From Prevotella melaninogenica ATCC 25845 (GTDB lineage: Bacteria > Bacteroidota > Bacteroidia > Bacteroidales > Bacteroidaceae), in assembly GCF_000144405.1 (NCBI RefSeq), contig NC_014371.1, forward strand, positions 124,001-188,000: a stretch of DNA of 64,000 bases. Direction: 5' to 3'. Shown piece by piece: positions 43,802 to 53,509 of the stretch; within the stretch, counting starts at the first letter, position 1; every line of letters starts with the position of its first letter. The notes beneath the pieces are model-generated. The model worked only from the letters and a program-made list of their open reading frames with translations. It did no database searches and was not told the origin of the DNA. Position numbers and translations under genes: made by a program.

Positions 43802-46800
43802 ATGAGAAAAGAAATGCAAAAAAGTAATCTCGTATTACGAATTTGGGCAGTACTGGCTCTGATGTTAATGCTTAGTATAGGGTCAACCGTATCGGCACAA
43901 ACACAAGATGTCGATAAGATGGTGGTGACGCTGTCTATGAAGCAAACAGACATGAAGACCTTCTTAGATGAAGTGTCAAAGCAAACAGGATTACAATTTG
44001 ATGTGACTCCCGAACTACTATCTCAAGCGGAGAAAGTTAACATTGACGCACAAGCGCAGCCTGTTCGTGCCGTGTTAGGACAAGTCTTTAATAAGACTGG
44101 TTTTAGCTATAGTATTGATGGCAACAGCGTGAAACTTGTTCGTAAACCAACACAAGAGAAACGGAAGGGAGTATATGGACAGGTAACCGATAAAGACGGT
44201 TTGCCTCTGCCTGGTGTAACTATTCGAATGAAAGGCTTTAATGGCGGTTATATTACGAATTTAGATGGTCAGTATGAGATTAATACCGACTTGCCAGAGG
44301 TTACGCTCACCTTTAATTATATAGGATATAAGCCTTTAGAAAAAAAGGTAAAGAATGGTACGGCTGGTAACTTCACGATGCAGGAAGACGTTGGTGAGTT
44401 GGGTGAAGTTGTCGTAACAGGTTTTGCAACAAAGAATAGAAACAGTTTTACAGGTTCGCAAGTATCTATAAAGAAAGACGAATTATTGTCTGTTGGTACA
44501 AAAAATGTACTTACGAGTTTGGCTAACTTTGTGCCAGGTCTTAGCGTGTTAGAAGATAACCTTGGCGGATCTGACCCAAATAAGATTGCTGATATCAATA
44601 TTCGTGGACGCGCTACCTTCTCAGGTCAAGCTAACTTGCCAGTATTCGTTGTTGACGGTTCGCAGGTAAAGGTAGACTATGTCAATGATATGGATATGAA
44701 CGATATCGAGTCAATCACTGTACTCAAAGATGCATCGGCATCAGCACTCTATGGTGCGAAGGCTTCTGCAGGTGTTATCGTCATCACAACGAAGGCACTC
44801 AAGGGTGGTAAGTTGAGATTTAATTATAACGGAACATTACGTTTGTCAACTCCAGATTTGAGCGATTACAAATTGCTTTCAGCATCACAAAAGCTTGAGT
44901 ACGAGCGCTTGGCAGGTCTTTACACAGCGACCAACTTAGCGGACCAATATGCGCTGCAAAACAAGTATGCATACTATTACAACCAGATTCAAGACGGTGT
45001 AACAACCGATTGGATTAAGAAGCCATTGCGTAATGCGCTTTCTTCACAGCATAGTGTAAGTATCGACGGAGGTGATGAGCACGCACGATATAACTTAGGT
45101 GTGCGTTATGGAGATGAGGAAGGTGTAATGAAGGGTTCGAGTCGTGAGCGTTTGTCAACAAACTTCAAGCTCTCATATAACCTTTCTGGTAAGTTCTTTA
45201 TCAGTAATACGGCTACTATCTCATCTGTAAAATCAACTCAGTCGCCATATGGTGACTTCTCTGAGTGGGTGAAGCAGAACCCATATGAATATCCATATGA
45301 TGAGTATGGCGCATTGAAACCAAAGTTGAATTATGACCTCTCTAACCCTTTGTATGAGGCATCGTTAGGTAGTTTCAACAGAGGAAATACGCTTGACGTA
45401 TTAAACACAACAACACTTCAGTTATGGTTGGGTGAGAAGTTCAGAATTGATGGAGACTTCTCAATACAAAAGACGAAATATGAAGGACGTAACTTTGTGT
45501 CACCATTCTCGGCAGATCAGATTAAGAACGTAGCCGATGTGTCACGCAGAGGAAGCCTGACAGAGACTTTCACCAGTACAACTACTTATCAGGGTAAGTT
45601 GATGGTGTCATACAATAACTATATATTTAGTAAGCTGTTCCTTACCACGATGGCAGGTGCAACGATTGAGTCAAACTCTGTCGATGGTAGTAGGTATGGT
45701 TCTGTAGGTTATTATTCAGACAATGTAGCCCACCCATTGTTGGCAGGAAACTATCCAACAGGTAAACCAGGTGGTGTAGACAATAAGTATAATGGTGCAG
45801 GTTTCTTCGTAAACCTTAACACAATATGGGATAACCGTTACTTCTTAGATGTAATTTATCGTTATGAAGGTTCGTCTAAGTTTGGTAAGAACTCCCGTTT
45901 TGCACCTTTCTGGAGTGTGGGAACAGGATGGAATATTCATAATGAGAAGTTCCTTAAAGGTTCACCTTTCCAGTTGTTAAAGCTTCGTGCAAGTTTGGGT
46001 TATCTTGGAAACATCTCGTTTGAACCCTATCAGGCGTTGACAATGTATACCAGTTTGGCAGGTCTTAACTATATAAAAGGTATTGGTGCTGTACCAATGG
46101 GTATTGGAAACAAGAACCTTAAGTGGGAGAGAACACTCAGTGCCAACCTCGGTCTTGACCTCACAATGTTCAAGGGACGCTGGGACTTCTCGGCAGATGT
46201 TTATGTAAAGAATACAGACAACTTGTTGCTTGACATTACTAAGGCTCCGTCATTGGGTATTACCACGTCACGTGAGAATGTCGGAGAGGTAGAGAATCAT
46301 GGATTCGAGTTCCAGACACGTGTTATTCCTATTAAGAATAAGGATTGGGAGTGGTCGTTGAGCCTTAACTATGCCTACAACAAGAATAAGATTAAGAAGA
46401 TTAGTAATGCTCTTCGCGAACAAAACGAGAAGAACCAGGCAAAGGGTGGTGTGACACCGTTGCCTATCTATGAGGAAGGTCAGTCGTTGACAGCATTGAA
46501 GGTAGTTTCTTCAGCTGGTATCGACCCTATTACGGGTAATGAGGTATTTATTAAGCGTGACGGCAGCCTTACGTTCGTTTACGATCCTAATGACAAGGTC
46601 GTATATGGCGATACCACACCATTCGGTATGGGTTCAATAGGTTCTTACCTTACCTATAAGCAGTTCTCAATGGGTATGTCTATGCGTTATTCTTTCGGTG
46701 GAGCTGTCTATAACCAGACGTTAGCAAGTAAGGTGGAGGGTGCTGACCCACGCTATAATGCTGACGAACGCGTATTTAGCAGCAGATGGAAGGAAGTTGG

Positions 46801-47068
46801 TCAGCAAGCAAAGTACAAGCGAATTAGCGATTCAAGCGTACCTATGCAGACATCACGATTTGTTGAGACAAATAATTATATCACGCTGAGCAGTCTCTCG
46901 TTAGCATACGAAGTGCCATTGACATTCATTAAGCGATATGGCTTGAAGCGTTTACACTTGGAGATGTTGGCTAATGACCTCTTCTATCTCTCATCTGTAA
47001 AACGTGAGCGCGGATTAAGTTATCCTTATGAGCGAAGTGTAGAGTTCTCAGTAAGACTTGGATTTTAA
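43802..47068 (+). CDS. SusC/RagA-type TonB-dependent outer-membrane receptor with STN domain
   Basis: A 1088-residue receptor. The signal peptide ends SIGSTVSAQ (near 33). An STN (secretin/TonB N-terminal) domain spans about 38-112 (TLSMKQTDMKTFLDEVSKQTG through SVKLVRK), then the CarboxypepD_reg-like domain (about 120-195, GVYGQVTDKDGLPLPGVTI). The TonB-box/plug start is GEVVVTGFATKNR and the plug has DIESITVLKDASASALYGAKA. The barrel ends VEFSVRLGF. It imports a ligand delivered by the SusD lipoprotein. STN domains usually signal to a FecR-type anti-sigma factor, but none is adjacent. It is the first gene of a six-gene operon. Confidence 0.95.
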   Translation: MRKEMQKSNLVLRIWAVLALMLMLSIGSTVSAQTQDVDKMVVTLSMKQTDMKTFLDEVSKQTGLQFDVTPELLSQAEKVNIDAQAQPVRAVLGQVFNKTGFSYSIDGNSVKLVRKPTQEKRKGVYGQVTDKDGLPLPGVTIRMKGFNGGYITNLDGQYEINTDLPEVTLTFNYIGYKPLEKKVKNGTAGNFTMQEDVGELGEVVVTGFATKNRNSFTGSQVSIKKDELLSVGTKNVLTSLANFVPGLSVLEDNLGGSDPNKIADINIRGRATFSGQANLPVFVVDGSQVKVDYVNDMDMNDIESITVLKDASASALYGAKASAGVIVITTKALKGGKLRFNYNGTLRLSTPDLSDYKLLSASQKLEYERLAGLYTATNLADQYALQNKYAYYYNQIQDGVTTDWIKKPLRNALSSQHSVSIDGGDEHARYNLGVRYGDEEGVMKGSSRERLSTNFKLSYNLSGKFFISNTATISSVKSTQSPYGDFSEWVKQNPYEYPYDEYGALKPKLNYDLSNPLYEASLGSFNRGNTLDVLNTTTLQLWLGEKFRIDGDFSIQKTKYEGRNFVSPFSADQIKNVADVSRRGSLTETFTSTTTYQGKLMVSYNNYIFSKLFLTTMAGATIESNSVDGSRYGSVGYYSDNVAHPLLAGNYPTGKPGGVDNKYNGAGFFVNLNTIWDNRYFLDVIYRYEGSSKFGKNSRFAPFWSVGTGWNIHNEKFLKGSPFQLLKLRASLGYLGNISFEPYQALTMYTSLAGLNYIKGIGAVPMGIGNKNLKWERTLSANLGLDLTMFKGRWDFSADVYVKNTDNLLLDITKAPSLGITTSRENVGEVENHGFEFQTRVIPIKNKDWEWSLSLNYAYNKNKIKKISNALREQNEKNQAKGGVTPLPIYEEGQSLTALKVVSSAGIDPITGNEVFIKRDGSLTFVYDPNDKVVYGDTTPFGMGSIGSYLTYKQFSMGMSMRYSFGGAVYNQTLASKVEGADPRYNADERVFSSRWKEVGQQAKYKRISDSSVPMQTSRFVETNNYITLSSLSLAYEVPLTFIKRYGLKRLHLEMLANDLFYLSSVKRERGLSYPYERSVEFSVRLGF

Positions 47069-47136
47069 ACCGATGATGGCTGACACATTAATATAATGGT
47101 GAAAGACTATTTAGGTAACAATAAGAAAAAACGAAT

Positions 47137-48591
47137 ATGAAGAGAATATCATATTATACAAAACTATTGGTAGGTGCTGTCATGATGCTATCTGTGGTAT
47201 CGTGTAACGACTTTATAAATGTTCAACCAGCAGGACAAGTTGATGAGGAAGAGCAGTTCTCATCTATCCGTGGTTTCCGTAATGCAATGTATGGTGCTTA
47301 TGGTAGTATGGCAACATCAGACTTATATGGTGGCAACTTAGGCTTTGGTTTCGTAGACCAGTTAGGACAAATCTTTGGTTACGATAACTCATCAGAGACA
47401 AGCTACTTCGTAGGACAATACGATTATATGCGTAGTGATGTACGCTCAATCGTTGATGCTATTTGGACAAAGCAATATCAAGCAATAGCATACGTCAATA
47501 ATATAATTGATCAAACAGAGAATGCTAAGTTTGAGCATGCGGAGCTACCTTTGATGCGTGGTGAGTGCTATGGCTTACGTGCCTTTATGCACTTCGACCT
47601 CGTTCGTCTTTTTGCTGAAGACTATGGTCAAAGCAATGCGTCAACACGTGGTATACCATACTCAACGTCTTTCGACCTCAATAATAAGAAGTTATTGACT
47701 TTGCATAAAACGTACGAGGCAATATTGTCGGATTTGGATAAAGCTGAAGAACTTTTGAAGAACGATAATGTAGTAAACGTTGAGACCACAGCTTCCAGTG
47801 ACTATTTGAAAGGACGTGCTGTGTTCTTTAATAAGTATGCTGTGGCTGCTACAAAGGCAAGAGTTTACTATGCTATGGGTGACGAGGCGAATGCGGCTAA
47901 GTATGCTAAGCAGGTAATCGATGCAACCAATAACTTCTCATTGAAGAAGTATAGCTCATTGAGTGATGTAAAGCGTTTCCCTGCAGCAGGAGAATTGATC
48001 TTCGGCTTGTATAACAATACGCTTTCAAGCACTATCTCTACACTTTTCTTATCACAGACAGCACGTGGTACATTCACTGAAGGACGTAGAGATCTGGAGA
48101 ATCTGTATGAAACATCAGCTTTCTCGGCTACAAGTACAGACTTGCGTTACACAGGCTATTACAGACAGAATACTACACCAGATGGTTTGAAGACCTATTC
48201 TTTTGTAAGATTCTTAGAAAGTGATGCACAGGTGAATAGCAATCCTTTACAGGGCTTGACACTAATCCGTTTGCCAGAGATGTATTATATCTTAAGTGAA
48301 TGTACATACGATAGTAATAAGACAGAGGCTGTTAGATTACTCAATGAAGTAAGAAAAAGTCGTGGATTAGAGGATGTTGATAGCGCAAAGGTAGCAACAC
48401 GCGAGGCTTTCAATAAGGAGATGTTGCGTGAGCGTATGCGTGAGATGCCTGGAGAAGGACAAACGTTCTATGCGTTAAAGCACTATAACAAAGCATTTAC
48501 TGACTTTAGAGGTATTACCACACGTCAGCCATCTAATTCCATCTTCGTCTTGCCTTGGCCAGAAACGGAGAAAGAGTTCGGAGGACAGTAA
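47137..48591 (+). CDS. SusD/RagB-type surface lipoprotein
   Basis: A 484-residue ligand-binding lid for the SusC partner. The lipobox is LSVVSCNDFINVQPAGQVDEE (Cys near 23). The helical TPR-like fold is visible (EAILSDLDKAEELL, RGECYGLRAFMHFDLVRLF), and the C-terminal pieces LIRLPEMYYILSEC, AVRLLNEVRKSRGL and LREEMREMPGEGQ-like LRERMREMPGEGQTFY are typical. It lies 68 bases behind the receptor gene. Confidence 0.94.
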   Translation: MKRISYYTKLLVGAVMMLSVVSCNDFINVQPAGQVDEEEQFSSIRGFRNAMYGAYGSMATSDLYGGNLGFGFVDQLGQIFGYDNSSETSYFVGQYDYMRSDVRSIVDAIWTKQYQAIAYVNNIIDQTENAKFEHAELPLMRGECYGLRAFMHFDLVRLFAEDYGQSNASTRGIPYSTSFDLNNKKLLTLHKTYEAILSDLDKAEELLKNDNVVNVETTASSDYLKGRAVFFNKYAVAATKARVYYAMGDEANAAKYAKQVIDATNNFSLKKYSSLSDVKRFPAAGELIFGLYNNTLSSTISTLFLSQTARGTFTEGRRDLENLYETSAFSATSTDLRYTGYYRQNTTPDGLKTYSFVRFLESDAQVNSNPLQGLTLIRLPEMYYILSECTYDSNKTEAVRLLNEVRKSRGLEDVDSAKVATREAFNKEMLRERMREMPGEGQTFYALKHYNKAFTDFRGITTRQPSNSIFVLPWPETEKEFGGQ

Positions 48592-48606
48592 GTTATTAAA
48601 CACTTT

Positions 48607-49329
48607 ATGAAAATGAAAAAAACAATAAGAAATATACTACTTGTTTGCGCTGGTGTAACCATATTTGCAGCATGCAGCAACGTCGACTTTGATGGTGAAC
48701 ATAGTTCTGACGGCATGTTTGAACCAACAAATCAAGTTAGCTTCTATTATGCACAACCAGGTGATACCGTTGTGAATTACTCATTCGGAGTAAAGCCTGT
48801 TGATACACTTACACACGTGGTTTATCTCCCCGTGCAGCTCGTAGGTAATCTTTCTACTGAGGCGCAGTCTTTCAGTGTAGAAGTTGGTAAGGGTACAACA
48901 GCTGTCGCTGGGAAGCATTACACACTTAATGCTGACACCTTGCGTTTCGCTCCTAATGCTTATCGTACCTATGTTCCTGTAACGTTGATACGTGCTAACT
49001 TGTCAGAAGATAAGGATGATTCAATACGATTGGTATTGAATTTAGTAGGGAAGGATAAGTTGGGAACAAGACTTACCAAGAACAATACGGTAAAAATAAC
49101 CTTTAACAACGTACTCTCTAAGCCTGATTTCTGGGAAGTGATGGAGAGTTATTGGGGTTTAGGAGCCTTTACCAAAAACAAGTATCGTAAGTTACTTGCT
49201 TATTATGACAGTAATGAGTCTACTATCAGAGATATCATAGAAGGCTCTGATGTAACGGCACAAGGCTATCTGTATCAGCATGTACAAGAGGTAGTTGCTT
49301 ACTTTGCAGCGCATCCAGATGAGTTGTAA
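48607..49329 (+). CDS. DUF4843 lipoprotein
   Basis: A 240-residue surface lipoprotein with the lipobox TIFAACSNVD (Cys near 22). A beta-rich domain follows (VNYSFGVKPVDTLTHVVYLPVQ, SFSVEVGKGTTAVAGKHYTL, YVPVTLIRA), matching DUF4843. Such proteins usually follow SusD in peptide- or protein-type uptake loci, often with PKD-like and metalloprotease genes as here. It starts 15 bases after the SusD stop; an intercistronic hairpin follows it. Confidence 0.85.
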   Translation: MKMKKTIRNILLVCAGVTIFAACSNVDFDGEHSSDGMFEPTNQVSFYYAQPGDTVVNYSFGVKPVDTLTHVVYLPVQLVGNLSTEAQSFSVEVGKGTTAVAGKHYTLNADTLRFAPNAYRTYVPVTLIRANLSEDKDDSIRLVLNLVGKDKLGTRLTKNNTVKITFNNVLSKPDFWEVMESYWGLGAFTKNKYRKLLAYYDSNESTIRDIIEGSDVTAQGYLYQHVQEVVAYFAAHPDEL

Positions 49330-49357
49330 AAAGTAGGATAAGTGTTGTTACTTGTCT

Positions 49358-49435
49358 TAAGGTATAATCGAGTGTACACTGAGTATCGTTTCAATAAGGA
49401 ACTTTGGTTTACGATAAAACGATGATTATACCTTA
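49358..49435 (+). promoter_or_regulatory. Intercistronic nested hairpin in the SUS operon
   Basis: TAAGGTATAATC at 49358 pairs exactly with GATTATACCTTA at 49424. Inside the loop ATCGTTT pairs with AAACGAT. It lies between the DUF4843 and PKD-like genes and could set relative transcript levels. Confidence 0.6.
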
Positions 49436-49476
49436 TGATAGAATGAATATTGGTAAACAGATAAATAAGAAATAAG

Positions 49477-50913
49477 ATGATAAAGAAATATTTATATCTT
49501 CTCTTGGCACTCCCATTAGTGGCATTGTCATTTCAGTCATGTATAAAAGATGAGTCTTATGGTCCTTCTGGCAATTCGTCTAAGTTGTCATTGGCACAGG
49601 ACTTACAGGAGAAATATACCCTCAATAGATGGGATACATTGAAGATTTCGCCTAATGTCGTACAGACAAATGAGCAAAAGAAGGTTGACTATGAGTGGGA
49701 AGTAAATGGTAAGGTTGTATCGACCGATGCTTCTCTTAAATATGTTTGTAAGGACTTCGGCTCTTTTCCATGTCGATTAAAGGTGAGCAATGGAGATAAT
49801 ATTCAATATTATGAGTTTGGACTAAATGTACAATACTCTTATGTTGATGGTCTTTACATATTAGCAAGTAATAGCGGAAAGACAATTGTTTCTTATCTGC
49901 CCGAGGAAGGAAGTACAAAGACTTTTGACTTAGATGTTCTGCAAAAGAATAACCCAAGCATTGATTTCACAGGAGAACCTAAGGGAATTGATTATGCGTT
50001 AGCACGTGATAACAAGACTCCACTCTTGTTTGTTGCCGTGGGAAGTCCAAGTACTATCTATGAGTTCGACGGTAATCTGATGAATATGCGCTTCACTACT
50101 AATAGTACAGGCGATGTTACATATCTTAGAAAGAGTGCCTTGACATATCCTAAGTCAATGCTGACAATGGTAAATCATGTACCAAACCGATTGACACTCT
50201 CAGAGACAACACCCTTCAACTTAGGTAAGTCAATAAAGGATGCTTTAGGTTCTGACATATCTTTAGCTGATGCTGCTACAGCTTGGAAGCAGCAAGACCT
50301 ACGTTATGTACAAGGCTACGTAATGTTTGATAATGCTGAAGGACGATTGGTCGCACAAAAGGTACAGGCTACAGGTAAGGTGCCTGTTGAGTTATTGAAA
50401 GGTAAGTTTACGGGTGAAACACTGGTTGGTATGGGACCTGTTGACAACGAGCGTAACATCGTTTTACTCACATGGAATGCTACTTCATCAAAGTTTAAGT
50501 GCTATTATATCTTCCCAGGCTTCTATCCTTCTACAGCTACTAAGGTTGAGGCAGCAGTTGTAAAAGATGAGGCTGTTGTACCAGCTACTGCGGGTTTGAC
50601 CACACAATCAGTTGTACGCGTATCTGCAGAGAAGAACTTAGTTTACTATTCTGCTGGTAATAAGCTGTATGCTTACAACGTATTGTCTGGTGGTAATTTC
50701 CCACAAAGCGCATTAACAACCTTTGGAGATGCCAGTGAGACTATCGCTGATATGCTCATCTTAGAAGGAAGCAATAAGCTTTATGTAGCTACAAACGCGG
50801 CTTCAGGTCAGCTTGTGGGAAGCATTTACTGTTTTGATATGAACGAAAACAAATTGCTTTGGGCGAAAAAGAATATTACTGGACGTATCAAGAGCATTAC
50901 ATACAGACAATAA
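49477..50913 (+). CDS. PKD-like family lipoprotein
   Basis: A 478-residue lipoprotein. The lipobox is ALSFQSCIKDES (Cys near 22). An Ig/PKD-like segment follows (about 45-115, VDYEWEVNGKVVSTDASLKYV then GSFPCRLKVSNGDN), then a repeated beta-strand region that may form a propeller-like fold (DGLYILASNSGKTIVSYL, ERNIVLLTWNATSSKFK, NLVYYSAGNKLYAYN, NKLYVATNAASGQL). The family regularly accompanies SusCD-DUF4843 genes. It probably sits on the cell surface and binds the substrate. Confidence 0.82.
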   Translation: MIKKYLYLLLALPLVALSFQSCIKDESYGPSGNSSKLSLAQDLQEKYTLNRWDTLKISPNVVQTNEQKKVDYEWEVNGKVVSTDASLKYVCKDFGSFPCRLKVSNGDNIQYYEFGLNVQYSYVDGLYILASNSGKTIVSYLPEEGSTKTFDLDVLQKNNPSIDFTGEPKGIDYALARDNKTPLLFVAVGSPSTIYEFDGNLMNMRFTTNSTGDVTYLRKSALTYPKSMLTMVNHVPNRLTLSETTPFNLGKSIKDALGSDISLADAATAWKQQDLRYVQGYVMFDNAEGRLVAQKVQATGKVPVELLKGKFTGETLVGMGPVDNERNIVLLTWNATSSKFKCYYIFPGFYPSTATKVEAAVVKDEAVVPATAGLTTQSVVRVSAEKNLVYYSAGNKLYAYNVLSGGNFPQSALTTFGDASETIADMLILEGSNKLYVATNAASGQLVGSIYCFDMNENKLLWAKKNITGRIKSITYRQ

Positions 50914-50918
50914 TGAAC

Positions 50919-50945
50919 GTGGCATGTAAGGAGATTACATGCCAC
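50919..50945 (+). promoter_or_regulatory. Perfect 11-bp intercistronic hairpin in the SUS operon
   Basis: GTGGCATGTAA and TTACATGCCAC with loop GGAGA lie five bases past the PKD-like stop codon. No T-run follows, so partial termination or RNA processing is more likely than full stop. It contains the ATG at 50939, which argues for the later start of the next gene. Confidence 0.65.
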
Positions 50946-50965
50946 TTTCAAACCATAATTCCGAC

Positions 50966-53509
50966 ATGAAAACAAACAATATAATGGTAACACTGCGCAC
51001 AATAGGAATAGGCTTATTACTATTGTGCGTTAATGTTAGGGCTTTTGCCGATGATAAAAAAGGCGACGAAGAGAAAAAAGCTAAGAAGGAAACAAAATAC
51101 GATAAACTATTTAAGGACAAGAAGAAGGAAACGGCAAGTAGTAAGTTTATCACTGTACATAAGAGTGATGGGAAACTCTACTTGGAGGTCCCTGTTAAAT
51201 ACTTGCATAAAGAGATGTTGTTGGGTGGTGGTATCTCCTCAACAACAGACCCAACCTATCTGACCATTGGTACAAAGAGCTTCACTCCTTTGCATTTCTT
51301 TTTCGAAGTTCAAGACAGCAGCTTGGTGATGAAGACACCTAACAGTGTGGTTTATTCAGACGGTAGTGCAAGCGCTGAGATGCAAGAAGCTTTGAAGATT
51401 AGCTATCGTGACCCAGTCTTGATGGGCTTTAAGATTGCTGCTTACAACAATGATAGTTCGGCTATCGTGATAGATGCAACAGATCTCTTGGCACGTCCTA
51501 ACAGTATGTTACCCATTATTCCAAAGAAGTCGGGTGATTTAGCATTGTCTGCTTCGCCTAAGAGCGAAATGTCTTATGTTAGAACGATTAAGAGTTTTGA
51601 TCGTAATATAACGATAAACGTTGATTTCAACTATCTACTCACTGCCTCACTCATGTCTTTACCAGTTGCGAGTGAGATTCCAACGACTGTAGGTGTTACC
51701 TATAGTTTAGCATTATTGCCAGATAGCAAGATGCGCCAGCGCGTAACAGATTCGCGTGTTGGTATTGCATCTGTATCTAAACTCACCTTCGATAATAACA
51801 TAGCAAAAAGCAAGCAAACATTCATAGCACAACGTTGGAACCTTGTTCCACAGAATCTAAAGGCTTACGAGCAAGGTAAGTTATCAAAGCCTGTTAAGCC
51901 AATATGCTTTTATATTGATGATGCCTTCCCTGTTGAATGGAAGAATGCGATAAAGCAAGGAGTAGAACTTTGGAATAAGGCTTTTGAACAAGCGGGTTAT
52001 CAAAAGGCTATTGAAGCCTTAGACTTCCCAAAGAATGACCATAACTTCGATGCAGACGATATTGCCTATTCTTGCATTCGATACGTGCCAAGTACAGCTG
52101 AAAAGGTGACATCTTCTTTTTTGGCGAACCCACAAACAGGAGAAATCATCAATGCCTCTGTGTTTGTTCCTGCCAATGTCGGTGATCAGATTTACCGTTG
52201 GTTATTCTTAGGTTCAGCAGCATCAGATGCCACAATGCGTACTTCTCATCTTCCGCAAGACAAGTTCAATCAAGGATTGAAGTACATGGTAGCATGCGAA
52301 GTAGGGCGAAGCCTTGGTTTGCTTGATAATATAGGAGCTTCGTATTCCTATCCTGTTGACTCTCTTCGTAATAGCACATTCACACATGCCAACAATCTTG
52401 CTGCATCAATAATGGCTAATACACCTTTTAATTATGTTGCTCAGCCAAGTGATAAGGGTGTTGTTTATATGCCAGAGAATGTTGGACAGTATGACAAGCA
52501 TGCTATCGAATGGGCTTATCGTTATTTCAACCCATCAAAGACAAGTTTAAGTGCTGAAACCGATGCACTTGAGAAGATGGTTGATAAGCGTGTACAGAAT
52601 CCTCGTTATCGTTTCTTCCGAACTTCTTCATTGATTTGGGACCCACGTGTACAAGAAGGTGCATTGGGCAGTGATGCGATTAAGGCAAGCGAATATGGAT
52701 TGCGTAATATGCAAATCGTTGAAAACAACCTTTATAACTGGGTGAAAGACGATGATGATAGTCGCATCAAAGAGAAGTTATATTTGGCAATCTCTCAGCA
52801 GAGATATGCTTTTTTCAAACGTGTGTTGAGCAATGTTGGTGGTATCTTCTTAAACGATATGAAAGTAACATCGGGTGTTCCTCGCTATGAGGTGGTACCT
52901 AAAGCGCGTCAGCGTCAGGCGATGTTATGGTGCTTAAATCAGGCAAAGCATTTTAAGCAATATGCTAACCCAAACTTTGAGCGTAAGGGATTCATGGCTA
53001 TAAGCTATTACGACCAGCTCTTAGAGTTTATTGGATATGACCTCTTTGGTGTTCGTACACGCTTGGCAGTAGCATCACATCTGTCATCACAGAGTTATAG
53101 TCAGAAAGAATATTTCGACGACCTTTTCTCTTCACTCTTCCAAAGTGCACAATTGTGTAAGGCTCCATCTCAGGAGGAGCGAGTGTTACAACGTGCTTAT
53201 CTAACGTATTCACGTGCGGTTATCGACAAGGCTAACAAGCAGGGTGGCAATGGTCCAGCAGCACTTCAGTCTACATCGGTTAACGGCAGTCAGACGAGTA
53301 GCACTGCCTATGGTAACCCTACAGCCTCACTCGCACCAACAGTTGATGCTGCTTTGTTAGACGGCTCGGCTATTTACTTCTACACTTCACTGTTGAAGCT
53401 TAAGCCAATGTTGGAGAAGTGTGTCAAAGCAAACCTCTCACCTGATGCGCACTCACATTATTCTATGTTGCTCTTTAAGGTGAACAAAGCTTTGGAGGAT
53501 GGTCAATGA
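50966..53509 (+). CDS. DUF5117-type zinc-metalloprotease paralog lacking zinc ligands
   Basis: An 847-residue secreted protein using the ATG at 50966; the in-frame ATG at 50939 lies inside a hairpin. The signal peptide MKTNNIMVTL ends near VRAFA. It aligns end to end with the next gene (KTDGR-like HKSDGKLYLEVPVK, TVGVTYSLALLPDSKMRQRVTDSRVG, WKNAIKQGVELWNKAFEQAGY, YSCIRYVPS). Where the relative has HEIGHTLGFMHN, this one has CEVGRSLGLLDN (Cys at 444 of this start). All three zinc ligands of HExxHxxGxxH are changed, so it is probably a non-catalytic binding or scaffold partner of the active protease. Its stop overlaps the next start by ATGA. Confidence 0.9.
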   Translation: MKTNNIMVTLRTIGIGLLLLCVNVRAFADDKKGDEEKKAKKETKYDKLFKDKKKETASSKFITVHKSDGKLYLEVPVKYLHKEMLLGGGISSTTDPTYLTIGTKSFTPLHFFFEVQDSSLVMKTPNSVVYSDGSASAEMQEALKISYRDPVLMGFKIAAYNNDSSAIVIDATDLLARPNSMLPIIPKKSGDLALSASPKSEMSYVRTIKSFDRNITINVDFNYLLTASLMSLPVASEIPTTVGVTYSLALLPDSKMRQRVTDSRVGIASVSKLTFDNNIAKSKQTFIAQRWNLVPQNLKAYEQGKLSKPVKPICFYIDDAFPVEWKNAIKQGVELWNKAFEQAGYQKAIEALDFPKNDHNFDADDIAYSCIRYVPSTAEKVTSSFLANPQTGEIINASVFVPANVGDQIYRWLFLGSAASDATMRTSHLPQDKFNQGLKYMVACEVGRSLGLLDNIGASYSYPVDSLRNSTFTHANNLAASIMANTPFNYVAQPSDKGVVYMPENVGQYDKHAIEWAYRYFNPSKTSLSAETDALEKMVDKRVQNPRYRFFRTSSLIWDPRVQEGALGSDAIKASEYGLRNMQIVENNLYNWVKDDDDSRIKEKLYLAISQQRYAFFKRVLSNVGGIFLNDMKVTSGVPRYEVVPKARQRQAMLWCLNQAKHFKQYANPNFERKGFMAISYYDQLLEFIGYDLFGVRTRLAVASHLSSQSYSQKEYFDDLFSSLFQSAQLCKAPSQEERVLQRAYLTYSRAVIDKANKQGGNGPAALQSTSVNGSQTSSTAYGNPTASLAPTVDAALLDGSAIYFYTSLLKLKPMLEKCVKANLSPDAHSHYSMLLFKVNKALEDGQ

